Origin: Bacteroidota bacterium
GTDB taxonomy: Bacteria; Bacteroidota; Bacteroidia; Chitinophagales; Chitinophagaceae
DNA length: 64,000 nt
Assembly (NCBI GenBank): GCA_016868815.1
Contig: VGFQ01000006.1
Location: 1 to 64,000, forward strand
Direction of reading: 5' to 3'
In this document: one piece after another, positions 36,671 through 44,820 of the stretch
Layout of the letters: every line of letters begins with the position of its first letter
How positions within the stretch are numbered: the first letter of the stretch is position 1
Program-made: the position numbers and the translations under genes
The notes under the pieces: model-generated
Seen by the model: the letters and a program-made list of their open reading frames with translations, nothing else
Databases searched by the model: none
Told to the model about the DNA's origin: nothing

Positions 36671-37354
36671 TCAGGTCTTTGACTTCCCTTCTGTTGGACT
36701 GTTGCCCCGCAGCAGGTCTGCAGCGCGGTCGGTTGCCCCACCCGCCAGGATGCCCTTGAGGGCATTGAGGGCGCCGCTGGCATTGAAGATATCAGAGGGT
36801 GTACGGGGCCTGGCAGCCGGGCGGACAATGCTCGGGACTTCCTCCCGGATCATAAACTGGCTGAAGGTGAGCATCCTGACTTTATAGACGACAGATGGGA
36901 TATATTTAGCACCAATCAAACTCCACATATTATTCATCTCGGAAAGATCCTGGTTAACGAATTCGAAGATCAGCTTATCAATGTTGGCAGAGAGCCCGGG
37001 CGTGTTGCTCTTGTCGAAGGTCGACTTACCCTGGAAGAACTCGATGACCAGCGAGATGAAATGCAAGGCCTCCCGGTAATTGGGGTCAGGAAAATGCGCG
37101 GCAAAAACGAGGTAAAGGTTGATGCGCATCGGAGGGGGTGATCCCGGGTTTGCCTGGAAGCCACCGGCCTTCGTCATCTTCTCCTCTTCGACCCTCAGGA
37201 GAAAGAGGCAGACGCGGTTCTCGATTTGCAGGCTGACATCTCCCTTCAGGTCGACCAGGTTGTTCATGACCACGATGTCTTCCGGGATGCCGAGCTCATT
37301 GCGCATGAACTCGTTCATCTGATCGGTGACGGCGGATAAGACAGTATGAATCAT
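36671..37354 (-). CDS. Pvc16/DUF4255 tail terminator (cap) protein
   Basis: 227 residues with the DUF4255/Pvc16 N-terminal pattern: MIHTVLSAVTDQMNEFM, then IENRVCLFLLRVEEE and PPMRINLYLVFAAHFPDPNYREAL (shown in parts: PPMRINLYLVF / AAHFPDPNYREAL), and LIFEFVNQDLSEMNNMWS. In Afp/PVC the homologue (Afp16) caps the distal tube end and terminates polymerisation. C-terminal ~55 residues are Pro/Ser-rich, low-complexity and probably flexible. It precedes the unknown protein and the sheath, unlike Afp16, which is the last gene of its cluster. Confidence 0.86.
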   Translation of the reverse strand: MIHTVLSAVTDQMNEFMRNELGIPEDIVVMNNLVDLKGDVSLQIENRVCLFLLRVEEEKMTKAGGFQANPGSPPPMRINLYLVFAAHFPDPNYREALHFISLVIEFFQGKSTFDKSNTPGLSANIDKLIFEFVNQDLSEMNNMWSLIGAKYIPSVVYKVRMLTFSQFMIREEVPSIVRPAARPRTPSDIFNASGALNALKGILAGGATDRAADLLRGNSPTEGKSKT

Positions 37355-37366
37355 CTGGCCTCTACG

Positions 37367-37603
37367 TTAGGATTCTAGCTGATGAAATTGGTCACGCATG
37401 AACCGGACGACAACCCGGCCCACATATAGACAAACGAACATGACGCCCCAACCGATGAGAAACAATCGCATCGAAAGCGGGGCCGGCTCACCGTTGGCGT
37501 CGAGGATGAGACGGTGCAGCAGCCAGAACAGCAGCGACATAGGCGCTGCTGCCACTAGAGCCATCAGAAACCATCGCAATTCTTTTGCCACGCGCTGCCA
37601 CAT
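37367..37603 (-). CDS. Small two-helix membrane protein in the eCIS operon
   Basis: 78 residues with two hydrophobic helices (about 11-31 and 45-66) flanked by basic residues (RVVVRFMRDQFHQLES at the end). No family recognised. It is 12 bp before the Pvc16-like gene and 6 bp after the TonB receptor, so it is clearly inside the operon. It could anchor something to the inner membrane; the parallel 2-TM peptide at 9686-9937 shares size and topology but I see no sequence similarity. Confidence 0.55.
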   Translation of the reverse strand: MWQRVAKELRWFLMALVAAAPMSLLFWLLHRLILDANGEPAPLSMRLFLIGWGVMFVCLYVGRVVVRFMRDQFHQLES

Positions 37604-37609
37604 AGGAGT

Positions 37610-40594
37610 TCATCGTTTCGATTCCCTGGCTGAAGCGTAGAGGTTGACACTCAGCTTCAGCAAGATAAAGCGCCCTCTTTGCGGGACAAACGGTACTTGT
37701 CGATCGAAGAAAGGCGTGCCCGGGGCATCCCATGGCATGTTGAAGCTGCCAGAGGCATCTCCGACACCGGGGTGGAAGTAGGTACGGCGGGCAGGGTCCA
37801 ACAAGTTCCGGTCGAAGAGGTTCTGCACGGTGCAGTCGAGCCGGAATCGTGGGAACTTGCCCAGCGCCAGTCCGAGGTTGCCGTGAAACACCAGATAGGC
37901 AGGGATGCGCCCGCGGTTGGCCGAGTCGAGGCCGAAGTTCATCGACTGCGTGGTCCTGGGTCCTACTGGCCGATGGCCCACATAGTTGCCCCGCAGGTTC
38001 AGGCTGACATGAAAGGGCCCCAGGTTTTTTGCCATCAGCGTGGCAGAAACATTTCCCATGTTGCGGGCAATGTCGCCCACAAGCACCTGGGGCGCCCGAC
38101 CGGTGGGAGCCACCGTATTCGAAGTCTGGAAGGCCAAGGTATAGGTCCAGTTGGCATCCATCCGGAAGATCTTGGAAGGCTGCCAGCCGAAGGACGCGAG
38201 CCCCCCCAAGATGCGGTACTGCCCTATGTTCTCGTTGTAGAAGATATCGTTCTTGGCCACAAGTCCCACCGCATCATTGACCTTGTAGACATACACGGAG
38301 AAGTCATATTCAAAGGGGGCAGGCGCATCCTCGGAGGCATTGCGTGCCTTGAGGCGTCCGCCGATGCTGAGGTCGGCATAGCTGATCTGCTCCGGGTCAA
38401 GGTCCGGGTTGGGAATCCCACCCATACGCCCGCTGGCATAACGGCTCGCCTGCGACACACCCTGATATCCGGAGCCGGACGTAAATTTGACAGAGATGCC
38501 TGGCTTGTAATAGATCAAGGCGAGGCGCGGTGTGGCGATGAAGGTGAAATCAGAAGCGCGTAGCAAGTTCATATCTGCCCGCGTGCCAAAAGATACGCGG
38601 AAGGACGGGCTGACGCGGAAGTTGAAAAGTGCGTAGAGGCCAGCATCCAGCATCTCGTAGGAGTTGCCGCCTTCCGGAATAGACTCCACGATCCCCTTTT
38701 CTCGCGCCAGCGCGACGGTATCCTGCTTAGCTCTAAAGGCTGCCGGGTTAGGGTACCGGGTCTTGAAGTCTTCATGGATCAGATAATCTCCTTGTGTCTG
38801 AGTTCTACGAAGGTCAAGGCCTCCTGAAAAATCCAACCTTCGGGTCTCATAAAAAAGCCTTGTTTCGTTGCGCACTTGCTGGGCTTGATAGAACATGTAG
38901 CGGTTTTTCCAGCCATGTTTAGCGGCATCAACGTTGAAAATGATCTGTCCGCTGCTGCCGCCCTGCGTAGATTGAACCTTCAACCCGTTTGCAGAGAGTA
39001 GAATGGAGTCCGGATTCAGCAGGTGCGCAAAATGAAGGGGGGTCTCGGGATCCCCGAAGGACATAAAGCTGACACGCGCAGTGTTTTTGCCCAGGTGATT
39101 GATCATGAAGGAGGAGAGGTTCGTCAGGGTCAGCCCGTTGAAGAACCGTTTTTCGAACTTGATATACATCGTCGCCTTGATAGGTTCCCACATGGATCCG
39201 TTGGCCGAGCCCGCCTCGTTGATGTCTTGAAAGATGCCATTACTCTGCTTTAAGTGCCACCAATTGATGCCAAACTGCAGGTCTTCGATGCGGATCTTGG
39301 TACCCAGGTACATGTTTTCCGTAGCCCCGGAGAACCCGATTGGAGCTCCATTGACGGAGTCCCTATACGATTTCAAGTCGAGCGCATAGGCCCTTTTGAT
39401 GCCATCTTTGGTGATATCGATGGCCTGTATATTCCCGCCGGCATCGCGGCGAATGGTGTAATAAGGACTGGCGGCGGGGAGGTTGAAGTAAGAAGCATAC
39501 CCGTCCAGGACATTCACCCCAACGGGATTGCGCAAATTCATATGCGCATAGTTGTTGAACTGCTTGGGGTTGATATCGGAACTGTCATAATCAAAAAACT
39601 CCACGTTCGATCGGGCATGCTCGTCGGATTTGTAGTACCGTCCGGTGACTTGCATAGCGAACTTCGAGAGCTTCGTATTCTCACTCGAGCCCCGGAACTG
39701 GAGGGCCAGGTCTGCTGAACGCGTGCGAAAGCCTCCGTCGAGGACATTGCCGGAGAGCTGTATTTTTTTATACCGCTCAGGGTTGGCAATGGGCATAAGA
39801 GCATCGCGGACCAGGTCCTTGGGATCCATGGTGATGATGTTGATCGCTCCGACAAAGGCGCGGGGACCATACATCACAGAGGCAGGGCCGTAGATGACTT
39901 CGACGGCTTTGATGGCAGAGAGCGGATACTGTCGGGAGAATTGGGCCCAGTTTGACCAGAGGTCGTTCTCCTCTACGCCGTCCACCATCAGCAGGGTGTG
40001 TTCGGGATTCGATTGACGGAAGCCCAGCTGGTACACATTGGCATACGTCTGCCCAAAGACCCGGCTGATATGGAATCCCGGCATGTCGGACAAGAGGTCT
40101 ACGATGTCTAGATATCCCCGATCTATGATCTCCTGCCGACGGACGAGCCGGATATGGGCGGATGCCAGGCGGATATCTTCGGGCTTCTTGGTGACCGAGC
40201 TCACTTTTGTCTCCATATCCTCCGTCCGGATGCTGCTCATCAACTCTTCGAAGACGACATTCCGGAGCATCGTATTCTGGATGAAGACGGGGTCTAGCTC
40301 GAGAATCGTCCGGATGCGCCCCTTGGCCACTTCCAGACGGTCGCGGGCAATATCTGCTAAGGTCAGGAGTTCCAGGGCATTGAGGCGTGACTGTACATCA
40401 ACGCCGGAGCGCCGGTTGCCCTCTGCACAGGGCGTCAGGAGTTCCTGCACCCGTAAGAAGTTGCCAATGTCATAATCTGCACGGGCCACCTCATAGTTCT
40501 TGTCGCAGATGGTCTTCTGCTTCGCCGACTGTGCATAGCCATTACAGATACCAGCGAGGAGAAGAAGCGATATGTGTAATAGTCGGTACTGCAT
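37610..40594 (-). CDS. TonB-dependent receptor with TPR-like N-terminus, inside the eCIS operon
   Basis: 994 residues. Sec signal peptide (LLHISLLLLAGICNGYAQ), then ~110 helical residues resembling a short TPR-like module (CDKNYEVARADYDIGNFL, LELDPVFIQNT), then a plug domain (DIVDLLSDMPGFHISRVFG, TLLMVDGVEENDLW, AVEVIYGPASVMYGPRA) and a C-terminal beta-barrel ending LKLSVNLYA. It lacks the CarboxypepD regulatory domain of SusC and has no SusD partner, so it is an Iron/siderophore-type or receptor-like TBDR. 19 bp follow the STAND gene and 6 bp precede the small 2-TM gene. A receptor inside an injection-system operon is unusual; its ligand is unknown. Confidence 0.88.
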   Translation of the reverse strand: MQYRLLHISLLLLAGICNGYAQSAKQKTICDKNYEVARADYDIGNFLRVQELLTPCAEGNRRSGVDVQSRLNALELLTLADIARDRLEVAKGRIRTILELDPVFIQNTMLRNVVFEELMSSIRTEDMETKVSSVTKKPEDIRLASAHIRLVRRQEIIDRGYLDIVDLLSDMPGFHISRVFGQTYANVYQLGFRQSNPEHTLLMVDGVEENDLWSNWAQFSRQYPLSAIKAVEVIYGPASVMYGPRAFVGAINIITMDPKDLVRDALMPIANPERYKKIQLSGNVLDGGFRTRSADLALQFRGSSENTKLSKFAMQVTGRYYKSDEHARSNVEFFDYDSSDINPKQFNNYAHMNLRNPVGVNVLDGYASYFNLPAASPYYTIRRDAGGNIQAIDITKDGIKRAYALDLKSYRDSVNGAPIGFSGATENMYLGTKIRIEDLQFGINWWHLKQSNGIFQDINEAGSANGSMWEPIKATMYIKFEKRFFNGLTLTNLSSFMINHLGKNTARVSFMSFGDPETPLHFAHLLNPDSILLSANGLKVQSTQGGSSGQIIFNVDAAKHGWKNRYMFYQAQQVRNETRLFYETRRLDFSGGLDLRRTQTQGDYLIHEDFKTRYPNPAAFRAKQDTVALAREKGIVESIPEGGNSYEMLDAGLYALFNFRVSPSFRVSFGTRADMNLLRASDFTFIATPRLALIYYKPGISVKFTSGSGYQGVSQASRYASGRMGGIPNPDLDPEQISYADLSIGGRLKARNASEDAPAPFEYDFSVYVYKVNDAVGLVAKNDIFYNENIGQYRILGGLASFGWQPSKIFRMDANWTYTLAFQTSNTVAPTGRAPQVLVGDIARNMGNVSATLMAKNLGPFHVSLNLRGNYVGHRPVGPRTTQSMNFGLDSANRGRIPAYLVFHGNLGLALGKFPRFRLDCTVQNLFDRNLLDPARRTYFHPGVGDASGSFNMPWDAPGTPFFDRQVPFVPQRGRFILLKLSVNLYASARESKR

Positions 40595-40613
40595 GTCTAC
40601 TCAACATTCTCTG

Positions 40614-43600
40614 TCAAGGACGTCTTGGTGCTTCGGTCTTTAGGAACTCTCCCAGCCGGCGATGCATCTCCGAGGGTTGTGTAACCCAGGATAGCAAGGA
40701 ACCACTTTCATCGGTGGAATACAAGGTCGTGCCATTGGGGCCGGGCACCATCTCGAAGTCCCATATCCATTTCCGGAAGCCGACCAGCCGGATGGCGTAG
40801 TTGCGCATGAATTGGCGCGGCAGCTGCATGCTGTAGATATTTGCGTTCCTGTCGAGGCCGGCTGAGTATAGCCTGGCTTCTGCGGGGTCATACCGCAGAC
40901 TGGTGACCTGGGTGCGATGTGCATTGAGGGGTTCAGGCCAGGCCTGCCGGAGCTCCCGTACATTGCCATTGACCAGTTCGTAGGCCATGACTAGTCCGCG
41001 GGCATTGCCGGTGAAGAGCCATCCGCCCGACTGTGCCACGGCAGTCACTTGTGGGAGCGGGTTTGGCGTGTTGATGGTCGTCAGTGCCCTGCGGGTGGGG
41101 TCATAGAGCATCAGTCCCTCGGCTCCTGCCACGATCGCCTGTTTGTTATCGACCGGGAAGACGCCTTCTACCCTGCTGTTGTGTGGCACTTCGCGGAGGC
41201 CGTTCGGCTTGGCGATATTGGCCGCGTACAGTCGACCGTCTATGACGACCAGCGCCTCACCGCCTGCGATGGCCAGGCCGTTGACAATGGCCTCTTTTCG
41301 CTGCAGTTCCTGGAGTGGTTCGACCTTTACGTTGTCTGTCTTCGAGAGTTCGAGGCGGAAAAGGTTTCCATAGACATCGGCCGTCACCAGGCGATCGCGG
41401 TCGACGAATTCTATGGCCCGAAAGCGTTCCGTCTTGTCTTCCATCGCCAGCACGCGGCATTTGCCGGAGGACAGTTCGCAGACCACTGGGCTGCTGTAAT
41501 CCCCTACAACGGCCAGTCGTTCTTTGCCGAAGACAGCGACGTCGCGCATGCCCCGCTCTCCCCTGTCAGCCGGAAAGGCGTGCAGCAGCTTTCGGGAGAC
41601 AGACTTTCCCCGGAGGGAGTCTCGAACCTGCGTGTCGGCCACCCAGAGGAGTTCGAAGAGGTTGTTGTCGGGCAACGTGCTGCCGTTGAGGTTGCGTGAG
41701 CTCGTATCGAAATTCACATAGGCGCTGGAGACGTCGTGCAGGAAGCTGATAATCGAGTCGCGTTGATCGAAGTTGGACGTGCGTGCTTTGAGGAGGAGGT
41801 CGAGCACCTGTTTGGCAGCAGACTGGAAGGTGGCACGCTGCTGGGCTTCCTTCTCCGCGACACGGGCTCTGTCGGCACTTTCATCCGCTTCTTTCTGTTT
41901 CTGGCGGGCCTCTTCGGCATTCTCCCGTGCGATGCGTGCCTTGTCTTTTGCATCCGCCTCTGCAACCATCGCCTTCTCGAAATTCTTCTTCGCAATGCGG
42001 CTGGCGGAGTCGGCCTCCAATTTCTTTTTTGTGGCGATGCCGCGTTCTCGCTCTGCCTCTTCGGCTGAGCGGATGGCCTTACTTTCGGAGACCTTTGACT
42101 GCTGCAGGAATAAATCTGCGAGCTTCTTTTTCTTGAGGGCATTTTCGCTTTCGACAGTAGCCTTTATCTCTGCCTTTTTGGCGACGAAGGAGAAGTAGAC
42201 GGCTGCCAGGGCAAAGAGCAGGCTTATTACACCCACTGTTAAACCAATGACGACCCTTTTCCGTGCCTTGCGCAGTTCTTCCTTGCGTTCCCGCTCCATC
42301 CGCTCCGTCTCGTTGCGGTGGTTTTCCACGCTCTCCTGGAGGTATTCTTCCGTCTGCCGGTAGTTGGTGTTGAATTGGTCGGCCCAGGACGGCTGGGGGT
42401 GGAAGCTATTCCACCATTGGTCGAAGAGGTCAAGATCTGGGGGCCGCAGCAGCGCTGTCTGGCCCAGGCCATACATGCGGGCGGCTTCTGAGAGCCTTAG
42501 ATACAGGGAAGTCGCCTGGCGCTCCTCTTCGACCCATTCGCCCAAGCGCTTCCAGCCGCGCAGCAGGTATGGGTTGGTGAGGTTGACGACGGAGCTTTTG
42601 GGGTAGGTGTGCTCCTGAAAATGTCGGATCTGTCTGCTGTAGGGTTCCGTGACCGTGAGGACCCCTGCCAGCTCGCATTCGATCCGGCGGATGAAATCGT
42701 TGAGCTCCGGCTTGGGGATGCCACGTCGGTCGCAGACCTCTCGGAGGGATTGCGGCTTTTTGGTGACCTGGCCATCTCCGGGTAAGGTGATATGACTGAA
42801 GAGCTGGCACATGACATGCTGCTCTCTTTCGCCGAGAGATGTATAGAAAGCCTCGATGACGGCCGGGATCTTATCCTCCAAAGTACCTATCATGCTGGCC
42901 TCGTAGGATTGGAGGCCGGAAGGCGGTCCACCGCGATCGATCGGGCGGTAGCGCTCGACGGCGCTGGTGAGCCATGCCTGCAAAGCGGGTAGGTTGCGCA
43001 TGTCGTTGGCAAACTCGACTTGAACCGCATCGATCACCTCCTGGTCGGCCTTGATGCCAAGGTGCTGCATGCCTTGACGGATAATATCATCGAAGTCATC
43101 GTTGCGGAACATCGGCAGGCTGTAGAGGCCTGTACCGAGGTATGCATGCAGGCTGCGGAAGTTGTAGAGAGAGGGGATGTACTCAGATCGCAAGGAGAGC
43201 ACTACATAGACTGGCAGGCTGGGCATACTGAGCAGTCGCGCCAGGTTGCTCACCAACAAGGCTGCCTCCTGTTCGCTGTCCATATCAAAGAGATATTTCG
43301 ACGACAACTCGAAGAGATCTTCGAAATGGTCGATGAAGACTACCAGGTTTTCATCTTCACGGAGGCCCAGCTGCCCCACCGCGCGGATCAGGCCTGTATG
43401 GTCTGACCGGAACATGGCGCTGAAATCGGCCTGGCGCTCCAGGGAGGTCTTTGCGTCCACCGACTGGGGATCAATGCTCGACAGCGCAAAGGCAAGGTTC
43501 TCCAAGGGAGTGATGCCCGGACGGCTATGGCATATCTGCCAAGAAGTACCCGCCAGTCCCTTGAAGCCCTGCTGCAAGGCCGGCATCAGCCCTGCCATCA

Positions 43601-43787
43601 CCAGCGAGGTCTTCCCCGCCCCCTCCGGAGCTACGATACCCAGAAAGCGCGACGACTGTAGGATGCTCAATAAATCCTCCACCTGACGGGCACGGCCGCG
43701 AAATTGTCCCGCCGAGGTAGGGCCATAGGGATGCAGCCCCGGGAATACCTCGGGTATGGAGAGATCAGTGGAGATGATTGTAGACAT
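40614..43787 (-). CDS. Membrane nSTAND-type NTPase with coiled coil and WD40-like propeller
   Basis: 1,057 residues from ATG 43787 (MSTIIST); longer in-frame starts overlap the divergent gene. nSTAND1-type NTPase domain: Walker A-like APEGAGKTS (53-61, first Gly replaced by Ala), Walker B VVFIDHFEDLF (148-158), then a helical region to ~500. One transmembrane helix (about 510-534), an Ala/Glu/Lys-rich coiled coil (535-655), and a C-terminal repeat region (about 735-1,050) that looks like a WD40-type propeller (RVEGVFPVDNKQAIVAGAEG, LYSAGLDRNANIYSM). STAND proteins switch conformation on ligand binding. As the head gene of the eCIS operon it could sense a signal and control assembly or firing. 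That role is inference. Confidence 0.86.
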   Translation of the reverse strand: MSTIISTDLSIPEVFPGLHPYGPTSAGQFRGRARQVEDLLSILQSSRFLGIVAPEGAGKTSLVMAGLMPALQQGFKGLAGTSWQICHSRPGITPLENLAFALSSIDPQSVDAKTSLERQADFSAMFRSDHTGLIRAVGQLGLREDENLVVFIDHFEDLFELSSKYLFDMDSEQEAALLVSNLARLLSMPSLPVYVVLSLRSEYIPSLYNFRSLHAYLGTGLYSLPMFRNDDFDDIIRQGMQHLGIKADQEVIDAVQVEFANDMRNLPALQAWLTSAVERYRPIDRGGPPSGLQSYEASMIGTLEDKIPAVIEAFYTSLGEREQHVMCQLFSHITLPGDGQVTKKPQSLREVCDRRGIPKPELNDFIRRIECELAGVLTVTEPYSRQIRHFQEHTYPKSSVVNLTNPYLLRGWKRLGEWVEEERQATSLYLRLSEAARMYGLGQTALLRPPDLDLFDQWWNSFHPQPSWADQFNTNYRQTEEYLQESVENHRNETERMERERKEELRKARKRVVIGLTVGVISLLFALAAVYFSFVAKKAEIKATVESENALKKKKLADLFLQQSKVSESKAIRSAEEAERERGIATKKKLEADSASRIAKKNFEKAMVAEADAKDKARIARENAEEARQKQKEADESADRARVAEKEAQQRATFQSAAKQVLDLLLKARTSNFDQRDSIISFLHDVSSAYVNFDTSSRNLNGSTLPDNNLFELLWVADTQVRDSLRGKSVSRKLLHAFPADRGERGMRDVAVFGKERLAVVGDYSSPVVCELSSGKCRVLAMEDKTERFRAIEFVDRDRLVTADVYGNLFRLELSKTDNVKVEPLQELQRKEAIVNGLAIAGGEALVVIDGRLYAANIAKPNGLREVPHNSRVEGVFPVDNKQAIVAGAEGLMLYDPTRRALTTINTPNPLPQVTAVAQSGGWLFTGNARGLVMAYELVNGNVRELRQAWPEPLNAHRTQVTSLRYDPAEARLYSAGLDRNANIYSMQLPRQFMRNYAIRLVGFRKWIWDFEMVPGPNGTTLYSTDESGSLLSWVTQPSEMHRRLGEFLKTEAPRRP

Positions 43788-43805
43788 TCTGGGGGAATGG
43801 GCGTA

Positions 43806-43837
43806 CAAATTATGTAATTTCAGGACATCGCAGCAAA
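43806..43837 (-). promoter_or_regulatory. Candidate eCIS operon promoter
   Basis: On the minus strand a TTTG (43837-43834) lies 20 bases upstream of ATAATTTG (43813-43806), close to the Bacteroidota pair TTTG-N(17-23)-TAnnTTTG but with TA one base out of register. Transcription would begin ~12 bases before the STAND start. The same 96-bp gap must also serve the divergent gene at 43884. Confidence 0.4.
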
Positions 43838-43883
43838 TGTGTGTGACAACAGCTGTCCATGACGTAAAAGAAGCCCAGAACAC

Positions 43884-44714
43884 ATGAGACTTTCGACCCT
43901 TGCATGCTTCCTGGCGTTTGGCCAGATGGCTGTCGGCCAAATTAAACAGCCTTCGCATTCCCCCTCCCATCAAAGCGATGGCTCTGCTGACGAATGGCCC
44001 TTCGGAAGCCTGCAGGCTGATACCCTGCACCACATCATGTTCGGCAGTGCCGTCGAAGCCGGCAGACTGCACGTGATCATGGAGTTTCGCAACCCGATGT
44101 TGCAAGGAAAAGCCCTTCGGGCAGGCATGGAGCTGGGCTTTGATACGGAGCACCGCGGGAAGCCGACGGCTTCCATCCATTTTCCCAAACCCCCCGAATC
44201 GGGACAGGCCATGGCAGGCGGGACACCCCGTGGCGATGTCGAGGCCATGCGCCTCATGCTGATGCTCCAAGTGAAAACCTACAGTCTGCGGAGGTTTGCA
44301 CAGGGCAACGGGGCCTATACGCTGGGCAGCCCCAACGACGCAGGTGTGGAACTGGGCATCGACTACAACGAAAGAAGGCAGCTGGTCTATGAGGCAAGCA
44401 TCCCCCTCACTTCCCTGCATGCTCGGAAGTCGGAGGGCAGTTTGCCCGACAGTCTCGAGCTACAGATTACAGTTAAAGGCATTGAAATGCAAGGCACCCC
44501 CGGTGGAGACATGGCAGCCGGTGGCGGGAGGGGTGGTTTTTCTGGAGGTCGCAGCGGGAATGGCGGTCGATCCGGCAACTTCGGTGGCCCGCCATCGGGA
44601 AGAGGCGGTGGCAGTAGTCAGGGCGGCGGATACGACCCGGCCCAGCGTGATGAGATGATGAAGAAGCTACAGGAGACCGTGCGCATCCACAAGAAAGTGA
44701 GCCTGCGGATTTGA
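43884..44714 (+). CDS. Exported DOMON/CBM9-like protein with Gly-rich tail
   Basis: 276 residues. Sec signal peptide (LSTLACFLAFGQMAVGQ). The body (about 35-185) has a DOMON/CBM9-like beta-sandwich pattern with GKALRAGMELGFDTEHRGK and SIHFPKPPE. A Gly/Arg/Ser-rich low-complexity tail follows (about 212-250) and then a short amphipathic helix. Such proteins often bind carbohydrate or haem in the periplasm or at the surface. It is divergent from the STAND gene (96 bp gap) and 106 bp before the sulfatase, so it may start the plus-strand glycan-degradation operon. Family assignment is by pattern only. Confidence 0.62.
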   Translation: MRLSTLACFLAFGQMAVGQIKQPSHSPSHQSDGSADEWPFGSLQADTLHHIMFGSAVEAGRLHVIMEFRNPMLQGKALRAGMELGFDTEHRGKPTASIHFPKPPESGQAMAGGTPRGDVEAMRLMLMLQVKTYSLRRFAQGNGAYTLGSPNDAGVELGIDYNERRQLVYEASIPLTSLHARKSEGSLPDSLELQITVKGIEMQGTPGGDMAAGGGRGGFSGGRSGNGGRSGNFGGPPSGRGGGSSQGGGYDPAQRDEMMKKLQETVRIHKKVSLRI

Positions 44715-44820
44715 AAAGACAAACGACACCTAGACCATAAAGTAAGCATGCAGTTCATGGAGATGTCTCTTTTTGAGTCAGATTTTATAAAAACTTAAGA
44801 AGATCAAACCTATTCATCAC

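Noticed and set aside
9686-43787. Prophage or type VI secretion system
   Set aside because: No capsid, portal, terminase, integrase or lysis genes, and no TssJ/L/M/K or ClpV; single-AAA ATPase plus DUF5908, LysM and Pvc16 indicate eCIS.
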